In this document: positions 1 through 7,624 of the stretch, piece after piece
How the letters are laid out: each line of letters begins with the position of its first letter
Position numbering within the stretch: position 1 is the first letter of the stretch
NCBI RefSeq assembly: GCF_014651695.1
Contig: NZ_BMXJ01000001.1
Span: 164,845 to 228,844, forward strand
DNA from: Nocardiopsis terrae
Lineage (GTDB): Bacteria > Actinomycetota > Actinomycetes > Streptosporangiales > Streptosporangiaceae
DNA: 64,000 bases
Reading direction: 5' to 3'
The notes under the pieces: generated by a model
Seen by the model: the letters and a program-made list of their open reading frames with translations, nothing else
Database searches by the model: none
Told to the model about the DNA's origin: nothing
Translations under genes and position numbers: made by a program

Positions 1-1242
1 TTCCAGGCCGGGTGGAACTTCGGTGAGACCACGGAGGACTTCGCGGTCTCCTACGAGATCAAGCCCGCGCGCCTCCCCGCCGGCACCTACCGGAACATCA
101 CCGGGAACCTGGCGACCGCCTACGGGCTGATCGCCGCCTCCCAGCGTTCGGGGCTGCCCCTGTTCCTGGGCTCGTACCCGATCACACCGGCTTCGGACAT
201 CCTGCACGAGCTCTCCCGGCACAAGCGCTTCGGGGTGCGCACCTTCCAGGCCGAGGACGAGATCGCCGGGGTCGGCGCGGCCCTGGGCGCGTCGTTCGGC
301 GGCTCGCTCGGGGTGACGACCACCTCGGGCCCGGGCATGGTCCTCAAGCAGGAGGCCGTCGGCCTGGCCGTGATGACCGAACTGCCCCTGCTGATCATCG
401 ACGTGCAGCGGGCCGGGCCGAGCACCGGCATGCCCACCAAGACCGAGCAGACGGACCTGCTGATGGCGCTCTACGGGCGCAACGGCGAGTCCCCGGTCCC
501 GGTGGTCGCCCCGGCCTCCCCCGCCGACTGCTTCGACGCGACGCTGGAGGCGGCCAGGCTGGCAGTGGAGTACCGGACCCCGGTGGTGGTGCTCTCCGAC
601 GGGTACCTGGCCAACGGTTCGGAGCCGTGGCAGCTGCCCCGGGTGTCGGAGCTGCCGACGATCGACCCCGCGTTCGCCGACGGGCCCAACGGTCCGGACG
701 GCGAGTTCCTGCCGTACCTGCGTGACGAGCGGACGCTGGCCCGCCCGTGGGCGGTGCCGGGCACCGCGGGGCTGGAGCACCGTATCGGCGGGATCGAGAA
801 GCACGCCGAGAGCGGCGACATCTCGTACACGCCCGGCAACCACGACCTGATGGTCCGGACCCGTCAGGCCAAGGTGGACGCGATCGCCCGGGACATCCCC
901 GAACTGGAGGTGTCCGACCCCACCGGTGACGCGAAGGTCCTCGTCCTGGGCTGGGGAGGCACCTACGGGTCCATCACCGCCGCGGTGCGCCGGGTGCGGC
1001 GCGCTGGCGGCCGGGTGGCCCAGGCGCACCTGCGCCACCTCAACCCCTTCCCGGCCAACCTCGGTGAGGTGCTGCGGAGCTACGACAGGGTCGTGGTCCC
1101 GGAGATCAACCTGGGCCAGTTGTCGCTGCTGCTGCGCGGCCGGTTCCTGGTGGACGTCATCGGTTACAACAAGGTCCGCGGACTGCCCTTCAAGGCGGAG
1201 GAGCTCGCGGACGTGCTGCAGGAGGTCATCGACCGTGACTGA
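1..1242 (+). CDS. korA: 2-oxoacid (2-oxoglutarate):ferredoxin oxidoreductase, alpha subunit, 5' partial
   Basis: This subunit works with KorB to convert a 2-oxoacid to its CoA thioester and reduce ferredoxin, in the cytoplasm as part of the TCA-linked KOR complex. The frame is open from base 1, so the gene enters from the left edge and 413 C-terminal codons are visible; the ATG at 235 is internal. The visible part has the pyrimidine-binding segment with YPITPASD near visible residue 59, a TSGPG motif near 108, and a C-terminal domain beginning near VLVLGWGG (about 313). It overlaps korB by 8 bases (GTG of korB inside the last codons), so the two subunits are translationally coupled. Substrate preference (2-oxoglutarate rather than pyruvate) is inferred from the KorAB arrangement usual in actinobacteria. 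Confidence 0.9.
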   Translation, partial: FQAGWNFGETTEDFAVSYEIKPARLPAGTYRNITGNLATAYGLIAASQRSGLPLFLGSYPITPASDILHELSRHKRFGVRTFQAEDEIAGVGAALGASFGGSLGVTTTSGPGMVLKQEAVGLAVMTELPLLIIDVQRAGPSTGMPTKTEQTDLLMALYGRNGESPVPVVAPASPADCFDATLEAARLAVEYRTPVVVLSDGYLANGSEPWQLPRVSELPTIDPAFADGPNGPDGEFLPYLRDERTLARPWAVPGTAGLEHRIGGIEKHAESGDISYTPGNHDLMVRTRQAKVDAIARDIPELEVSDPTGDAKVLVLGWGGTYGSITAAVRRVRRAGGRVAQAHLRHLNPFPANLGEVLRSYDRVVVPEINLGQLSLLLRGRFLVDVIGYNKVRGLPFKAEELADVLQEVIDRD

Positions 1243-2296
1243 GAACGCGAGCCGCGAGGGCGAGCTGGCCGGCCTGCGGCTGGTGCCCAAGTCGGACACC
1301 GAGTACAGGATGAAGGACTTCAAGTCCGACCAGGAGGTGCGCTGGTGCCCGGGCTGCGGTGACTACGCGATCCTGGCGGCCTTCCAGTCTTTCCTCCCGC
1401 AGCTGGGCGTGCCGCGCGAGAACATCGTGATGGTGTCCGGGATCGGCTGCTCCTCGCGCTTCCCGTACTACCTGAGCACCTACGGCGTGCACTCCATCCA
1501 CGGACGCGCCCCGGCGATCGCGACGGGGTTGGCGACCAGCCGCCCCGACCTGTCGGTGTGGGTGATCACCGGGGACGGCGACGGGCTGTCCATCGGTGGA
1601 AACCACCTCATCCACGCGCTGCGCCGCAACGTCAACATCAACGTGCTGCTGTTCAACAACCGGATCTACGGGCTGACCAAGGGTCAGTACTCCCCCACCT
1701 CGGAGGCGGGGAAGATCACCAAGTCCTCGCCGGTGGGTTCGCTGGACCAGCCGTTCAACCCGGTGTCGTTGGCGCTGGGCGCCGAGGCGGGTTTCGTGGC
1801 GCGGACCGTGGACTCCGACCGCAAGCACCTGACGTCGGTACTGCGGGCGGCGGCGGACCACCCCGGGGCCTCGTTCGTGGAGATCTACCAGAACTGCCCG
1901 ATCTTCAACGACGACGCCTTCGAGCCGTTGAAGGACCCGACCGCACGCGACCTGCGGCTGCTCCGGATGGAGCACGGCGAGCCGTTGCGGCTGGGCGAGG
2001 ACCGGGGCGTGGTCACGGGCGAGTTCGGCGGTCTGGAGGTCGTGGACGTGGACTCGGTCGGCGCGGACCGGCTGATCCGGCACGACGCGCACCGGCAGGA
2101 CCCGGGGTACGCGTTCGCGCTGTCGCGTCTGGACCACCCGGCCTTCGAGCACGTGCCGATCGGGGTGTTCCGGGACGTGCGCCGCCCCACCTACGACGGT
2201 CTGGTGAACGAGCAGATCTCGGACGCGCGGGCCGAGCGCGGCGACGGCGAGCTGGCCGAGCTGCTGGCCAGCGGGGACACCTGGACGGTCGAGTAG
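1235..2296 (+). CDS. korB: 2-oxoacid (2-oxoglutarate):ferredoxin oxidoreductase, beta subunit
   Basis: TPP-binding beta subunit of the KOR complex, 353 residues, a normal family length. The CPGCG motif at residues 38-42 and a TPP/Mg motif starting GDGDG at 113 and ending with Asn-Asn near 141-142 identify it. The GTG at 1235 is chosen because it lies inside the end of korA, giving an 8-base overlap, and because upstream sequence in this frame is only a shadow of korA. There are four cysteines near the N-terminal half and no separate ferredoxin domain, so electrons presumably pass to a soluble ferredoxin. A strong hairpin 20 bases after the stop probably ends the transcript. Confidence 0.93.
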   Translation: MTENASREGELAGLRLVPKSDTEYRMKDFKSDQEVRWCPGCGDYAILAAFQSFLPQLGVPRENIVMVSGIGCSSRFPYYLSTYGVHSIHGRAPAIATGLATSRPDLSVWVITGDGDGLSIGGNHLIHALRRNVNINVLLFNNRIYGLTKGQYSPTSEAGKITKSSPVGSLDQPFNPVSLALGAEAGFVARTVDSDRKHLTSVLRAAADHPGASFVEIYQNCPIFNDDAFEPLKDPTARDLRLLRMEHGEPLRLGEDRGVVTGEFGGLEVVDVDSVGADRLIRHDAHRQDPGYAFALSRLDHPAFEHVPIGVFRDVRRPTYDGLVNEQISDARAERGDGELAELLASGDTWTVE

Positions 2297-2315
2297 CCGG
2301 ACTGTCGGCTGAAGG

Positions 2316-2344
2316 CCGGCCGGAGGGCGGTGCCCTCCGGCCGG
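2316..2344 (+). terminator. Terminator after korAB
   Basis: Perfect 12-bp GC-rich stem with a 5-base loop (arms 2316-2327 and 2333-2344). It sits 20 bases after the korB stop and has no clear T-run, as is common in high-GC actinobacteria. Confidence 0.7.
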
Positions 2345-2423
2345 GGGTATTCCCCCCGGGCGGCGTCGTGAAGTTCACCGGCGCCGCCCGGGTCTCCTCA
2401 GGGGATCGCCGGGCTCCAGGCAA

Positions 2424-2429
2424 TACGCT
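2424..2429 (+). promoter_or_regulatory. -10 element for a leaderless SDR transcript
   Basis: TACGCT ends exactly six bases before the ATG at 2436, and the bases between are a C-run with no ribosome-binding site. This is the geometry of a leaderless mRNA. No convincing -35 is visible. Confidence 0.45.
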
Positions 2430-2435
2430 TCCCCC

Positions 2436-3110
2436 ATGCGTATCGTCATTGCCGGAGGACACGGGAAGATCGCTCTACGGCTGGCCAGGCTCCTGGCCGA
2501 CCGCGGTGACCGGCCCGTCGCCCTCATCCGCAACCCCGACCACAGCCAGGACGTCGTCGACGCGGGGGCCGAGCCGGTCCTCATCGACCTGGAACAGGCG
2601 ACGGTCACCGAACTGACCGAGAAGATCATGGACGCTGACGCCGTGGTGTTCGCCGCCGGTGCCGGACCGGGCAGCGGTGTGGCCCGCAAGACCACCGTGG
2701 ACCACAAGGCCGCCTCCCTGACGGCCGATGCCGCCGCGCTCGCCGGGGTGCGCCGCCTGGTGCAGGTCTCCGCGATCAACGTGGACCAGCCGGTGCCGGA
2801 GGGCACCGACGAGGTGTGGGCCGCCTACGTGGCGGCGAAGAAGGCCGCGGACGACGAGCTCCGTGAGCACGACCTCGACCTGGACTGGACGATCCTGCGG
2901 CCCGGGCGGCTGACCGACGAGGCCGGAACCGGCCAGGTGGACCTGGGCGAGGAGGTGGAGCGCGACTCGGTGACGCGGGACGACGTGGCCGCCGTGATCG
3001 TTGCCCTGTTGGACGAACCGGGTACGGCCAAGCGGGTTCTCAACCTGGTGAACGGTAGGACACCCGTCGTCGAGGCCGTTCGCGCCGTCGCGGGCCGGCC
3101 GCGGGCGTAG
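2436..3110 (+). CDS. Atypical SDR / NAD(P)H-binding epimerase-like protein
   Basis: A 224-residue single-domain Rossmann protein of the NAD(P)-binding atypical short-chain dehydrogenase group (SDR_a5-like). The dinucleotide-binding glycine motif GGHGKIA is at residues 7-13, and the motif VQVSAIN near residue 109 matches the central strand of the family. The active-site Tyr-x-x-x-Lys is represented by Y-V-A-A-K at about 130-134. The substrate is not predictable; relatives act as flavin/NADPH reductases, NmrA-like sensors or epimerases. The start is set by the -10 element six bases upstream (leaderless). It stands alone between the korAB terminator and the next gene. Confidence 0.8.
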   Translation: MRIVIAGGHGKIALRLARLLADRGDRPVALIRNPDHSQDVVDAGAEPVLIDLEQATVTELTEKIMDADAVVFAAGAGPGSGVARKTTVDHKAASLTADAAALAGVRRLVQVSAINVDQPVPEGTDEVWAAYVAAKKAADDELREHDLDLDWTILRPGRLTDEAGTGQVDLGEEVERDSVTRDDVAAVIVALLDEPGTAKRVLNLVNGRTPVVEAVRAVAGRPRA

Positions 3111-3297
3111 GCGCCCCGACCTGGCGGGTGGGGCCTGTCCAGCCTTTTCGGGGGTTCCGGTCCTCTGTGGCCAGATACCCCCATAGGAGGCATGATGGGG
3201 GCGGAGCCCGGCAGGATCCCGTCACGGTGGACGCGGGCGACCGGGAACGACCCCGACGGGTGAAGCAGCTCCGCAGAGCAGATGGGTACGGTTATTC

Positions 3298-3843
3298 ATG
3301 AGCGTCACACAGGTCGTGCGGGACAGCACGGTCGTCGAGCACGCCAAGGTCGCCGCGCAGCAGAAGCGCCGGATGTTCATCATCCAGCTCGAGGTCAACG
3401 CCTACGACGAGACTTCCAGCAAGCTGCGCCCCGGACTGACCCGCATCCTCGAGGGCATCGAGGAGGCCGGATGGCGCCTGGAACTGATCACCCCGAGTGA
3501 GACCGGTGAGTCCGCGGCCGCCCGCCTGTTCATCTTCCGTCCGGACGAGTCCGCGAAGGGCGCGGGGAACGAGCAGGCCGAGGCCAGGCAGCCCCACCAC
3601 CACCAGCAGCCCCATCAGCCGGACCAGTCCGGGCAGCAGCAGCCCTACCCGCAGTACCCGACGGGTGCTCAGCAGCAGGACCCGTACGCGGGCTACGGCC
3701 AGGGCTACGGACAGCACCAGCAGCCGTACCCCGGTTACGACCCGCAGCAGTACCCGGGATACGGGCAGCAGCAGCCGGGATACGGCCAGCAGCCCGGCTA
3801 CGGGCAGCCGTACCCGGGTTACGGACAGCAGCAGGGCTGGTAA
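3298..3843 (+). CDS. Conserved small protein with a disordered Tyr/Gly/Gln/Pro-rich tail
   Basis: A 181-residue protein of unknown function. The first 80 or so residues look folded (a short alpha/beta domain with the segment RRMFIIQLEVNAYDE and an acidic helix), and the rest is low complexity: a His/Gln stretch near 100, then repeated units of the type YPGYGQQQ, PGYGQQ and GYGQPYP up to the end. There is no signal peptide or membrane segment, so it is probably cytoplasmic. The tail composition resembles prion-like disordered regions that drive condensates; this is an inference from composition only. The ATG at 3298 has no strong ribosome-binding site; a TACGGT hexamer five bases upstream could mean a leaderless start. 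A 23-codon reading frame (3192-3263) behind an AGGAGG sequence lies just upstream and may be a leader peptide, but I cannot support it. Confidence 0.7.
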   Translation: MSVTQVVRDSTVVEHAKVAAQQKRRMFIIQLEVNAYDETSSKLRPGLTRILEGIEEAGWRLELITPSETGESAAARLFIFRPDESAKGAGNEQAEARQPHHHQQPHQPDQSGQQQPYPQYPTGAQQQDPYAGYGQGYGQHQQPYPGYDPQQYPGYGQQQPGYGQQPGYGQPYPGYGQQQGW

Positions 3844-3863
3844 CCGAACCCGTTCGCGAACGC

Positions 3864-3895
3864 AGGGCCCGCACGGACACCGTGCGGGCCCTTTT
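3864..3895 (+). terminator. Intrinsic terminator
   Basis: A 12-bp stem (3864-3875 with 3881-3892), 5-base loop, then TTTT. It lies 20 bases after the stop of the YGQ-rich protein and is the most classical rho-independent terminator in the window. Confidence 0.85.
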
Positions 3896-3964
3896 CTATG
3901 TCCGGTTTCGTGCGCCCACGGCGAGCCATGTCGGACAGTGCGTGATTCCGATGCATTCGCCAGG

Positions 3965-3983
3965 AGCATGTCTGGGACATGCT
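3965..3983. promoter_or_regulatory. 19-bp dyad upstream of the secreted peptide genes, in a non-coding gap
   Basis: AGCATGTC-TGG-GACATGCT is a perfect inverted repeat with 8-base arms. It lies about 190 bases before the first micro-peptide gene in a 325-bp gap (3844-4168) that is clearly poorer in GC than its surroundings. Other TGTC/GACA half-sites lie nearby (about 3930 and 4020). It looks like a regulator-binding site; no protein can be named. Apart from this and the terminator at 3864 I see nothing coding in the gap. Confidence 0.4.
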
Positions 3984-4168
3984 TTCGGTTGTGTAACTCA
4001 GCCAGGAGCGAAGAGACGACATGTCCGTCATGTCTGTCGTGAAGCCGAAGAAATTCCTTGCGATCTCTGGAATCTTCCCCAAAACTACTTCGAGCACGCG
4101 CCCAGCTACGCTAAGTTAATTCCGGCGGCCGCAGCCAACCTGTTTTGCACTTCCGAAAGGTAACCACC

Positions 4169-4381
4169 ATGACCCGTATCGCCAAGGTTTCCGGTTTCGT
4201 CCTCGCTACCGGTCTCGCCCTGGGCGCCATGACCGGTACCGCCGCCGCGGACAACAACGCCCAGATCCAGAACATCACCGTCCCCGTCTGCCTGGACGTC
4301 CTGAAGGCCTCCGGCTTCAGCGCCAGCGGCTGCAACGTCGTCGACTGGAACTCCACCTCGGGCATCTCCGTCCACGACTAG
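4169..4381 (+). CDS. Secreted micro-peptide, copy 1
   Basis: A 70-residue precursor of unknown function. Residues 1-26 are a Sec signal peptide (Lys/Arg start, hydrophobic core, AMTGTAAA before the likely cut), leaving a mature peptide of about 44 residues beginning near DNNAQIQNITVP. The mature part has two cysteines (about residues 40 and 54) that could form one disulfide. The start at 4169 is preceded by GAAAGG eight bases upstream; an in-frame ATG at 4145 has no site. The gene is followed 74 bases later by a paralogue with near-identical signal and N-terminal sequence. It is shorter than chaplins and lacks their repeat signature. Role (surface, signalling, toxin-like) unknown. Confidence 0.8.
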   Translation: MTRIAKVSGFVLATGLALGAMTGTAAADNNAQIQNITVPVCLDVLKASGFSASGCNVVDWNSTSGISVHD

Positions 4382-4455
4382 CACCCGGTCGCCGCGGCCG
4401 CCCGTCAGACCTGCCAGAACCAAACGCACACAACGAATCGAAAAGGAAGCACACC

Positions 4456-4671
4456 ATGAAGCGCATCACCGCCGTCTCCGGCCTCGTCCTCGCCACCGGC
4501 CTCGCCCTGGGCGCCATGACCGGCACCGCCGCCGCGGACAACAACGCCCACATCCAGAACATCACCGTGCCGATCTGCGCCGACGTCATCTCCTTCGCGG
4601 GCTTCAGCTCCGAGGGCTGCAACGTCACCAGCATCACCGAGACCTCGGGCATCTCCGTCAAGAACTGGTAG
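4456..4671 (+). CDS. Secreted micro-peptide, copy 2
   Basis: A 71-residue paralogue of the preceding gene. The signal peptide and the start of the mature chain (DNNAHIQNITVP) are almost the same, the two cysteines are conserved in position, and the C-termini diverge between the second cysteine and the shared TSGISV motif. A purine-rich AAAAGGAAG precedes the ATG. Conservation of the signal, the IQNITVP segment, both cysteines and TSGISV, with change between, suggests a tandem duplication under selection. The pair probably shares a transcript that ends at the hairpin 4695-4730. Function unknown. Confidence 0.8.
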   Translation: MKRITAVSGLVLATGLALGAMTGTAAADNNAHIQNITVPICADVISFAGFSSEGCNVTSITETSGISVKNW

Positions 4672-4694
4672 TCCGCACTCCCAGAGCGCGGATG

Positions 4695-4730
4695 ACGCGG
4701 GGCACGGTGTTCGTACACCGTGCCCCGCGT
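4695..4730. terminator. Bidirectional terminator hairpin
   Basis: A perfect 16-bp stem with a four-base loop (TCGT at 4711-4714). It lies between the micro-peptide genes and the convergent GNAT gene and can serve both strands. Confidence 0.75.
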
Positions 4731-4790
4731 TCGTCGTCTCACCCCGGTGGAGCGGACAGGCCGGGCGTGTACACCCGCACGGTCCTCCGG

Positions 4791-5327
4791 TCACCCGCCG
4801 CAGACACCCTCCGGGACGCCTTCCACCGGGTCCGTCACCAGCCGCGCGTGCATCCCCGTGTCGTAACGGGAGGTCCCGTAGCGGAGCTTGGCCCGCTCGA
4901 TCCCCTCAGGGCGAAAACCCGCCCGCCGCGCGGCCACGCACGACCCCGGGTTGTTCAGCCGGTGCCCCGTCTCCACCCGGAACAGGTCCAGTCGGTCGAA
5001 GGCGAACTCCGTGGCCAGCCGGGCCCCGGCCGAGGCCACGCCCCGTCCCTGCTCGGCCGGGTGGGTCCAGTAGGCCAGCCAGCCGAAGTCGTGCCTGCGG
5101 CTGGACACCGAGACCTGCACGTGCCCGAGGGCCCTGTCCTGGCCGTCGACCACCACGAACCCGTGCACGTCCCGCTCCTTGGCCAGGACCGCCCGCCCGG
5201 CGATCCACTCCAGAGCCTCGTCCCGGGTCCGCGGCACGTCGCTCTCCTGCCTGGCCAACTCCTCCCAGGCGAAGGCCGTCAACAGCCGGTCGGCGTCGCC
5301 CCGGTTCCACTCCCGTACTCGGTACAA
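4791..5327 (-). CDS. GNAT family N-acetyltransferase (RimJ/RimL-like)
   Basis: A 178-residue GNAT domain that transfers an acetyl group from acetyl-CoA to an amine. The acetyl-CoA pyrophosphate loop is seen as HPAEQGRGVASAG around residues 94-106, followed by the NNPGSCVAARRAGF segment typical of the RimJ/RimL branch. Substrate is unknown (ribosomal N-termini or small amines are both possible). The only usable start in this frame is a TTG at 5327, preceded by a GAGAGGGG purine stretch, so the N-terminus is slightly uncertain. It is convergent with the micro-peptide pair and stands alone. Confidence 0.8.
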   Translation of the reverse strand: MYRVREWNRGDADRLLTAFAWEELARQESDVPRTRDEALEWIAGRAVLAKERDVHGFVVVDGQDRALGHVQVSVSSRRHDFGWLAYWTHPAEQGRGVASAGARLATEFAFDRLDLFRVETGHRLNNPGSCVAARRAGFRPEGIERAKLRYGTSRYDTGMHARLVTDPVEGVPEGVCGG

Positions 5328-5531
5328 CCACAGCCCCTCTCACTGACAGCTCGGGTCGCGCCAACCTAGAACCGCACCGGGGGCGGTGCAAGCCGTTTGC
5401 CGGTACCGGCGGCCGCCCTCCGTCCGCCGGCCGGCCGCCCCTCCTGGTCACACCTGCCCGAGGACACGGCCCTGTCCGGAACCGGTCAGGGGCATGTCAC
5501 ACCAGGCGCACTGTGGTACGTCTTCCCCGAC

Positions 5532-6446
5532 ATGAGGGCAACAGAGGTCTTCGAGGAACACCGCCCCCTGCTGAACGGGGTCGCCTACCGAATCCTGGGA
5601 ACGGCGGACGACGCCGAGGACGTGGTCCAGGAGGCGTGGCTGCGCTGGTCCCGGGTGGATCCGGACGGGATCGACAACCCACGCGCCTACCTGGTGACCG
5701 TGGCGTCCCGGCTGTCCATCGACCGGTTGCGCAAAGCCAGTGCCCAGCGCGAGTCCTACGTGGGCGAGTGGTTGCCCGAGCCGGTCAGCGACCTGCCCGA
5801 CGCGGCCGAGCGGGCCGAGCTCGCCGACTCCGTGGAGTTCGCGCTCCTGGTGGTGCTGGAGACCCTCAGCCCTCTGGAACGGGCCGTGTTCGTGCTGCAC
5901 GAGGCCTTCCAACTGCCCTACACGCACATCGCCCGGGTCATCGGCCGGAACGAGGCGGCCACCCGGCAGTTGGCCCGGCGGGCCCGGGACCACGTTCGGG
6001 AACGCCGCCCCCGTTTCGAGGCCGACCGGGCGGCGCGCCGCCGCATCACCGAACGCTTCCTCCGGGCCTGTGCGGAGGGCGACCTGGACGGGCTCAAGGG
6101 GCTGCTGGCCGAGGACGCCACCCTGGTCAGCGACGGCGGCGGCAGGACCCCGGCGCCCCTGCGGGTGATCCGCGGTGCCGACAAGGTGGGGCGTTTCCTG
6201 GCCGCGGTGTCCCGGGAACGCAACACCTCGCGCTTCCTCCGGTCCCTGGGCCTGGCATCCGCGGCACCGGTGCACATGGAGATCACCGGGGTCAATGGCG
6301 GCCCCGCCGCGGTCCTGTCGGTGGAGGGGGTTCCGATCACCGTGCTGACCCTGGACGTCTTCGAGGGCCGGGCCCGGCACGTGTACATGGTGGCCAACCC
6401 GGACAAGATGTCGCGCCTGCGGGCGATCGGCCCGTCCCGGACATAG
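5532..6446 (+). CDS. ECF41-type RNA polymerase sigma factor with SnoaL-like C-terminal domain
   Basis: A 304-residue sigma factor: region 2 (about 5-75, with EDVVQEAWLRW), region 4 (about 105-160), then a SnoaL/NTF2-like domain (about 170-300). Two signatures of the ECF41 group are present: WLPEP in the linker (about residue 80) and NPDK near the C-terminus (VANPDKMSRL). In that group the C-terminal domain itself controls activity, so no separate anti-sigma factor is expected, and none is nearby. The usual ECF41 partner genes (carboxymuconolactone decarboxylase, oxidoreductase or epimerase) are absent here. The ATG at 5532 is chosen because homology begins directly after it; an in-frame start at 5397 would add unlike sequence. 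Confidence 0.87.
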   Translation: MRATEVFEEHRPLLNGVAYRILGTADDAEDVVQEAWLRWSRVDPDGIDNPRAYLVTVASRLSIDRLRKASAQRESYVGEWLPEPVSDLPDAAERAELADSVEFALLVVLETLSPLERAVFVLHEAFQLPYTHIARVIGRNEAATRQLARRARDHVRERRPRFEADRAARRRITERFLRACAEGDLDGLKGLLAEDATLVSDGGGRTPAPLRVIRGADKVGRFLAAVSRERNTSRFLRSLGLASAAPVHMEITGVNGGPAAVLSVEGVPITVLTLDVFEGRARHVYMVANPDKMSRLRAIGPSRT

Positions 6447-6500
6447 GGACGTCACCGTCGTGGCCGGGGGCGGCGCGGATTCCGGTGGATCCGGGCCTGT

Positions 6501-6596
6501 GGAAACCCGTCGGTAACCCAAAGTGACCATCGATACTGGTCTTCATGCACCCGAGGAGGCAGTATGTCTGTCATGACCACCAGGCACCCGGACGTA
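6501..6596 (+). repeat. Promoter/5'-end sequence duplicated at 7625-7720
   Basis: The block GGAAACCCGTCGGTAACCC, then a CGATACTGG element, then an AGGAGG ribosome-binding site and the first codons of the Uma2 gene recur about 1.1 kb downstream at 7625-7720 with a few substitutions. The CGATACTGG element, conserved in both copies, is a good candidate for the -10 region. Confidence 0.75.
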
Positions 6597-7175
6597 CCCG
6601 AACGACGGCTGACCGCGGACGACCTGGAGAACACACCGGACGACGGGCAGCGGTACGAGCTGGTCGACGGGAGGCTTGACGTGTCTCCCGCCCCCACCAA
6701 CACACACTTCCGTGTCGCCAGCCGTCTCAACACCTACCTCAACAACCTCTGCCAGGGCGAGTTCGAGATCGGGGAGGGTCCCGGGGTCAATCTCAACTCG
6801 GAGCGGACCACCCACCGCATCCCGGACCTGGCCGTCTTCGACTGCGACATGCCGGAGGGCAAGTACTTCGACGTACCTCCCCTGTTGGCCGTGGAGATCG
6901 TCTCCCCGGAGAGCGTGTTCCGGGACAACCACATCAAGCGCCAGGAGTACGCGGCCTTCGGCATCGCCTCCTACTGGATCATCAACCCGCTGGCCGACAA
7001 GATCGGCCTGCTGGAACTACGGCTGCTCGACGGCCAGTACCAGGTGGTCACCCAGGTCTACGGGGAGGAGGTCTTCGAAACCGACCTGCCCTTTCCCGTC
7101 AAGCTCGTACCGCACTGGTTGCTCGCGAGCGGTCCGTGGTTCAAGAACCTCGGCGGTCCGGCGGAGAGGAACTGA
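6564..7175 (+). CDS. Uma2 family (DUF820) PD-(D/E)xK nuclease-like protein
   Basis: A 203-residue protein of the Uma2/DUF820 family, which has a restriction-endonuclease-like fold and is found in many copies in cyanobacteria and actinobacteria; its substrate is not established. The catalytic pattern is visible: RIPDLAVF (Asp, about residue 91), LAVEIVSPES (Glu, about 112) and the Lys in HIKRQEYA, followed by the usual YW segment. An AGGAGG site precedes the ATG. A second ATG three codons in is possible. The region just upstream is duplicated at 7625, where only the gene's 5' end survives, and another full family member lies at 11960-12562 on the other strand. Confidence 0.82.
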   Translation: MSVMTTRHPDVPERRLTADDLENTPDDGQRYELVDGRLDVSPAPTNTHFRVASRLNTYLNNLCQGEFEIGEGPGVNLNSERTTHRIPDLAVFDCDMPEGKYFDVPPLLAVEIVSPESVFRDNHIKRQEYAAFGIASYWIINPLADKIGLLELRLLDGQYQVVTQVYGEEVFETDLPFPVKLVPHWLLASGPWFKNLGGPAERN

Positions 7176-7183
7176 CCGTCGGG

Positions 7184-7552
7184 TCAGGCAGGGGCGTGGC
7201 TGACCGCCTCGACGTTGTTGCCGTCAGGATCTCGTACGAAGGCCCCGTAGTAGTGCTCGTGGTACTCAGGCCAGACCCTCGGCTCGTGCAGTACCTCCGC
7301 CCCCGCAGCGACCGCGGCTGCGAAGAAGGCTCCGACCATCGCCCGGTCAGCGGCGGCGAAGGCGACGTGCGACTCCCGCGCCGGATCGCCGGTCTCGCTC
7401 GGGGAGATCCAGAACCGAGGGTGATCACTGCCGTAGCCGATGACCGGCCCGTACTGGAGCATGCGCCGGTGCCCCAACGTAGCGAGGACGGCGTCGTAGA
7501 AGACGGCGCTGGCTTCGGGGTCGGCGACCTGGATACCGAGGTGATCAAGCAT
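7184..7552 (-). CDS. VOC (glyoxalase/bleomycin-resistance) family protein
   Basis: A 122-residue single VOC protein, the length of one paired beta-alpha-beta-beta-beta unit. It starts MLDHLGIQVADPEAS, with His4 as the first metal ligand, and ends with the AFVRDPDGNNVEAV motif that carries the last ligand region. Glutamate EVLHEP is typical. Such proteins are dioxygenases, lyases, isomerases or drug-binding resistance proteins; the substrate cannot be read from sequence. It is convergent with the Uma2 gene, eight bases apart. The ATG at 7552 begins the conserved domain; longer frames run into the Uma2 remnant and riboswitch and are not credible. Confidence 0.83.
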   Translation of the reverse strand: MLDHLGIQVADPEASAVFYDAVLATLGHRRMLQYGPVIGYGSDHPRFWISPSETGDPARESHVAFAAADRAMVGAFFAAAVAAGAEVLHEPRVWPEYHEHYYGAFVRDPDGNNVEAVSHAPA

Positions 7553-7624
7553 GCTCCGAGCATGACGCGAACCACTGACATTCCCGGGCTGGCGACCCCC
7601 ACACTCCCGAGAGATCAAGTCGGC

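Noticed and set aside
3192-3263. 23-codon frame behind AGGAGG before the YGQ-rich gene
   Set aside because: Spacing is only a few bases, the product has no recognisable features, and no conservation can be judged here; noted only as a possible leader peptide.
4169-4671. Chaplin or rodlin genes
   Set aside because: Both peptides lack the chaplin Gly/Asn/Val repeat and rodlin length; only size and secretion are shared.
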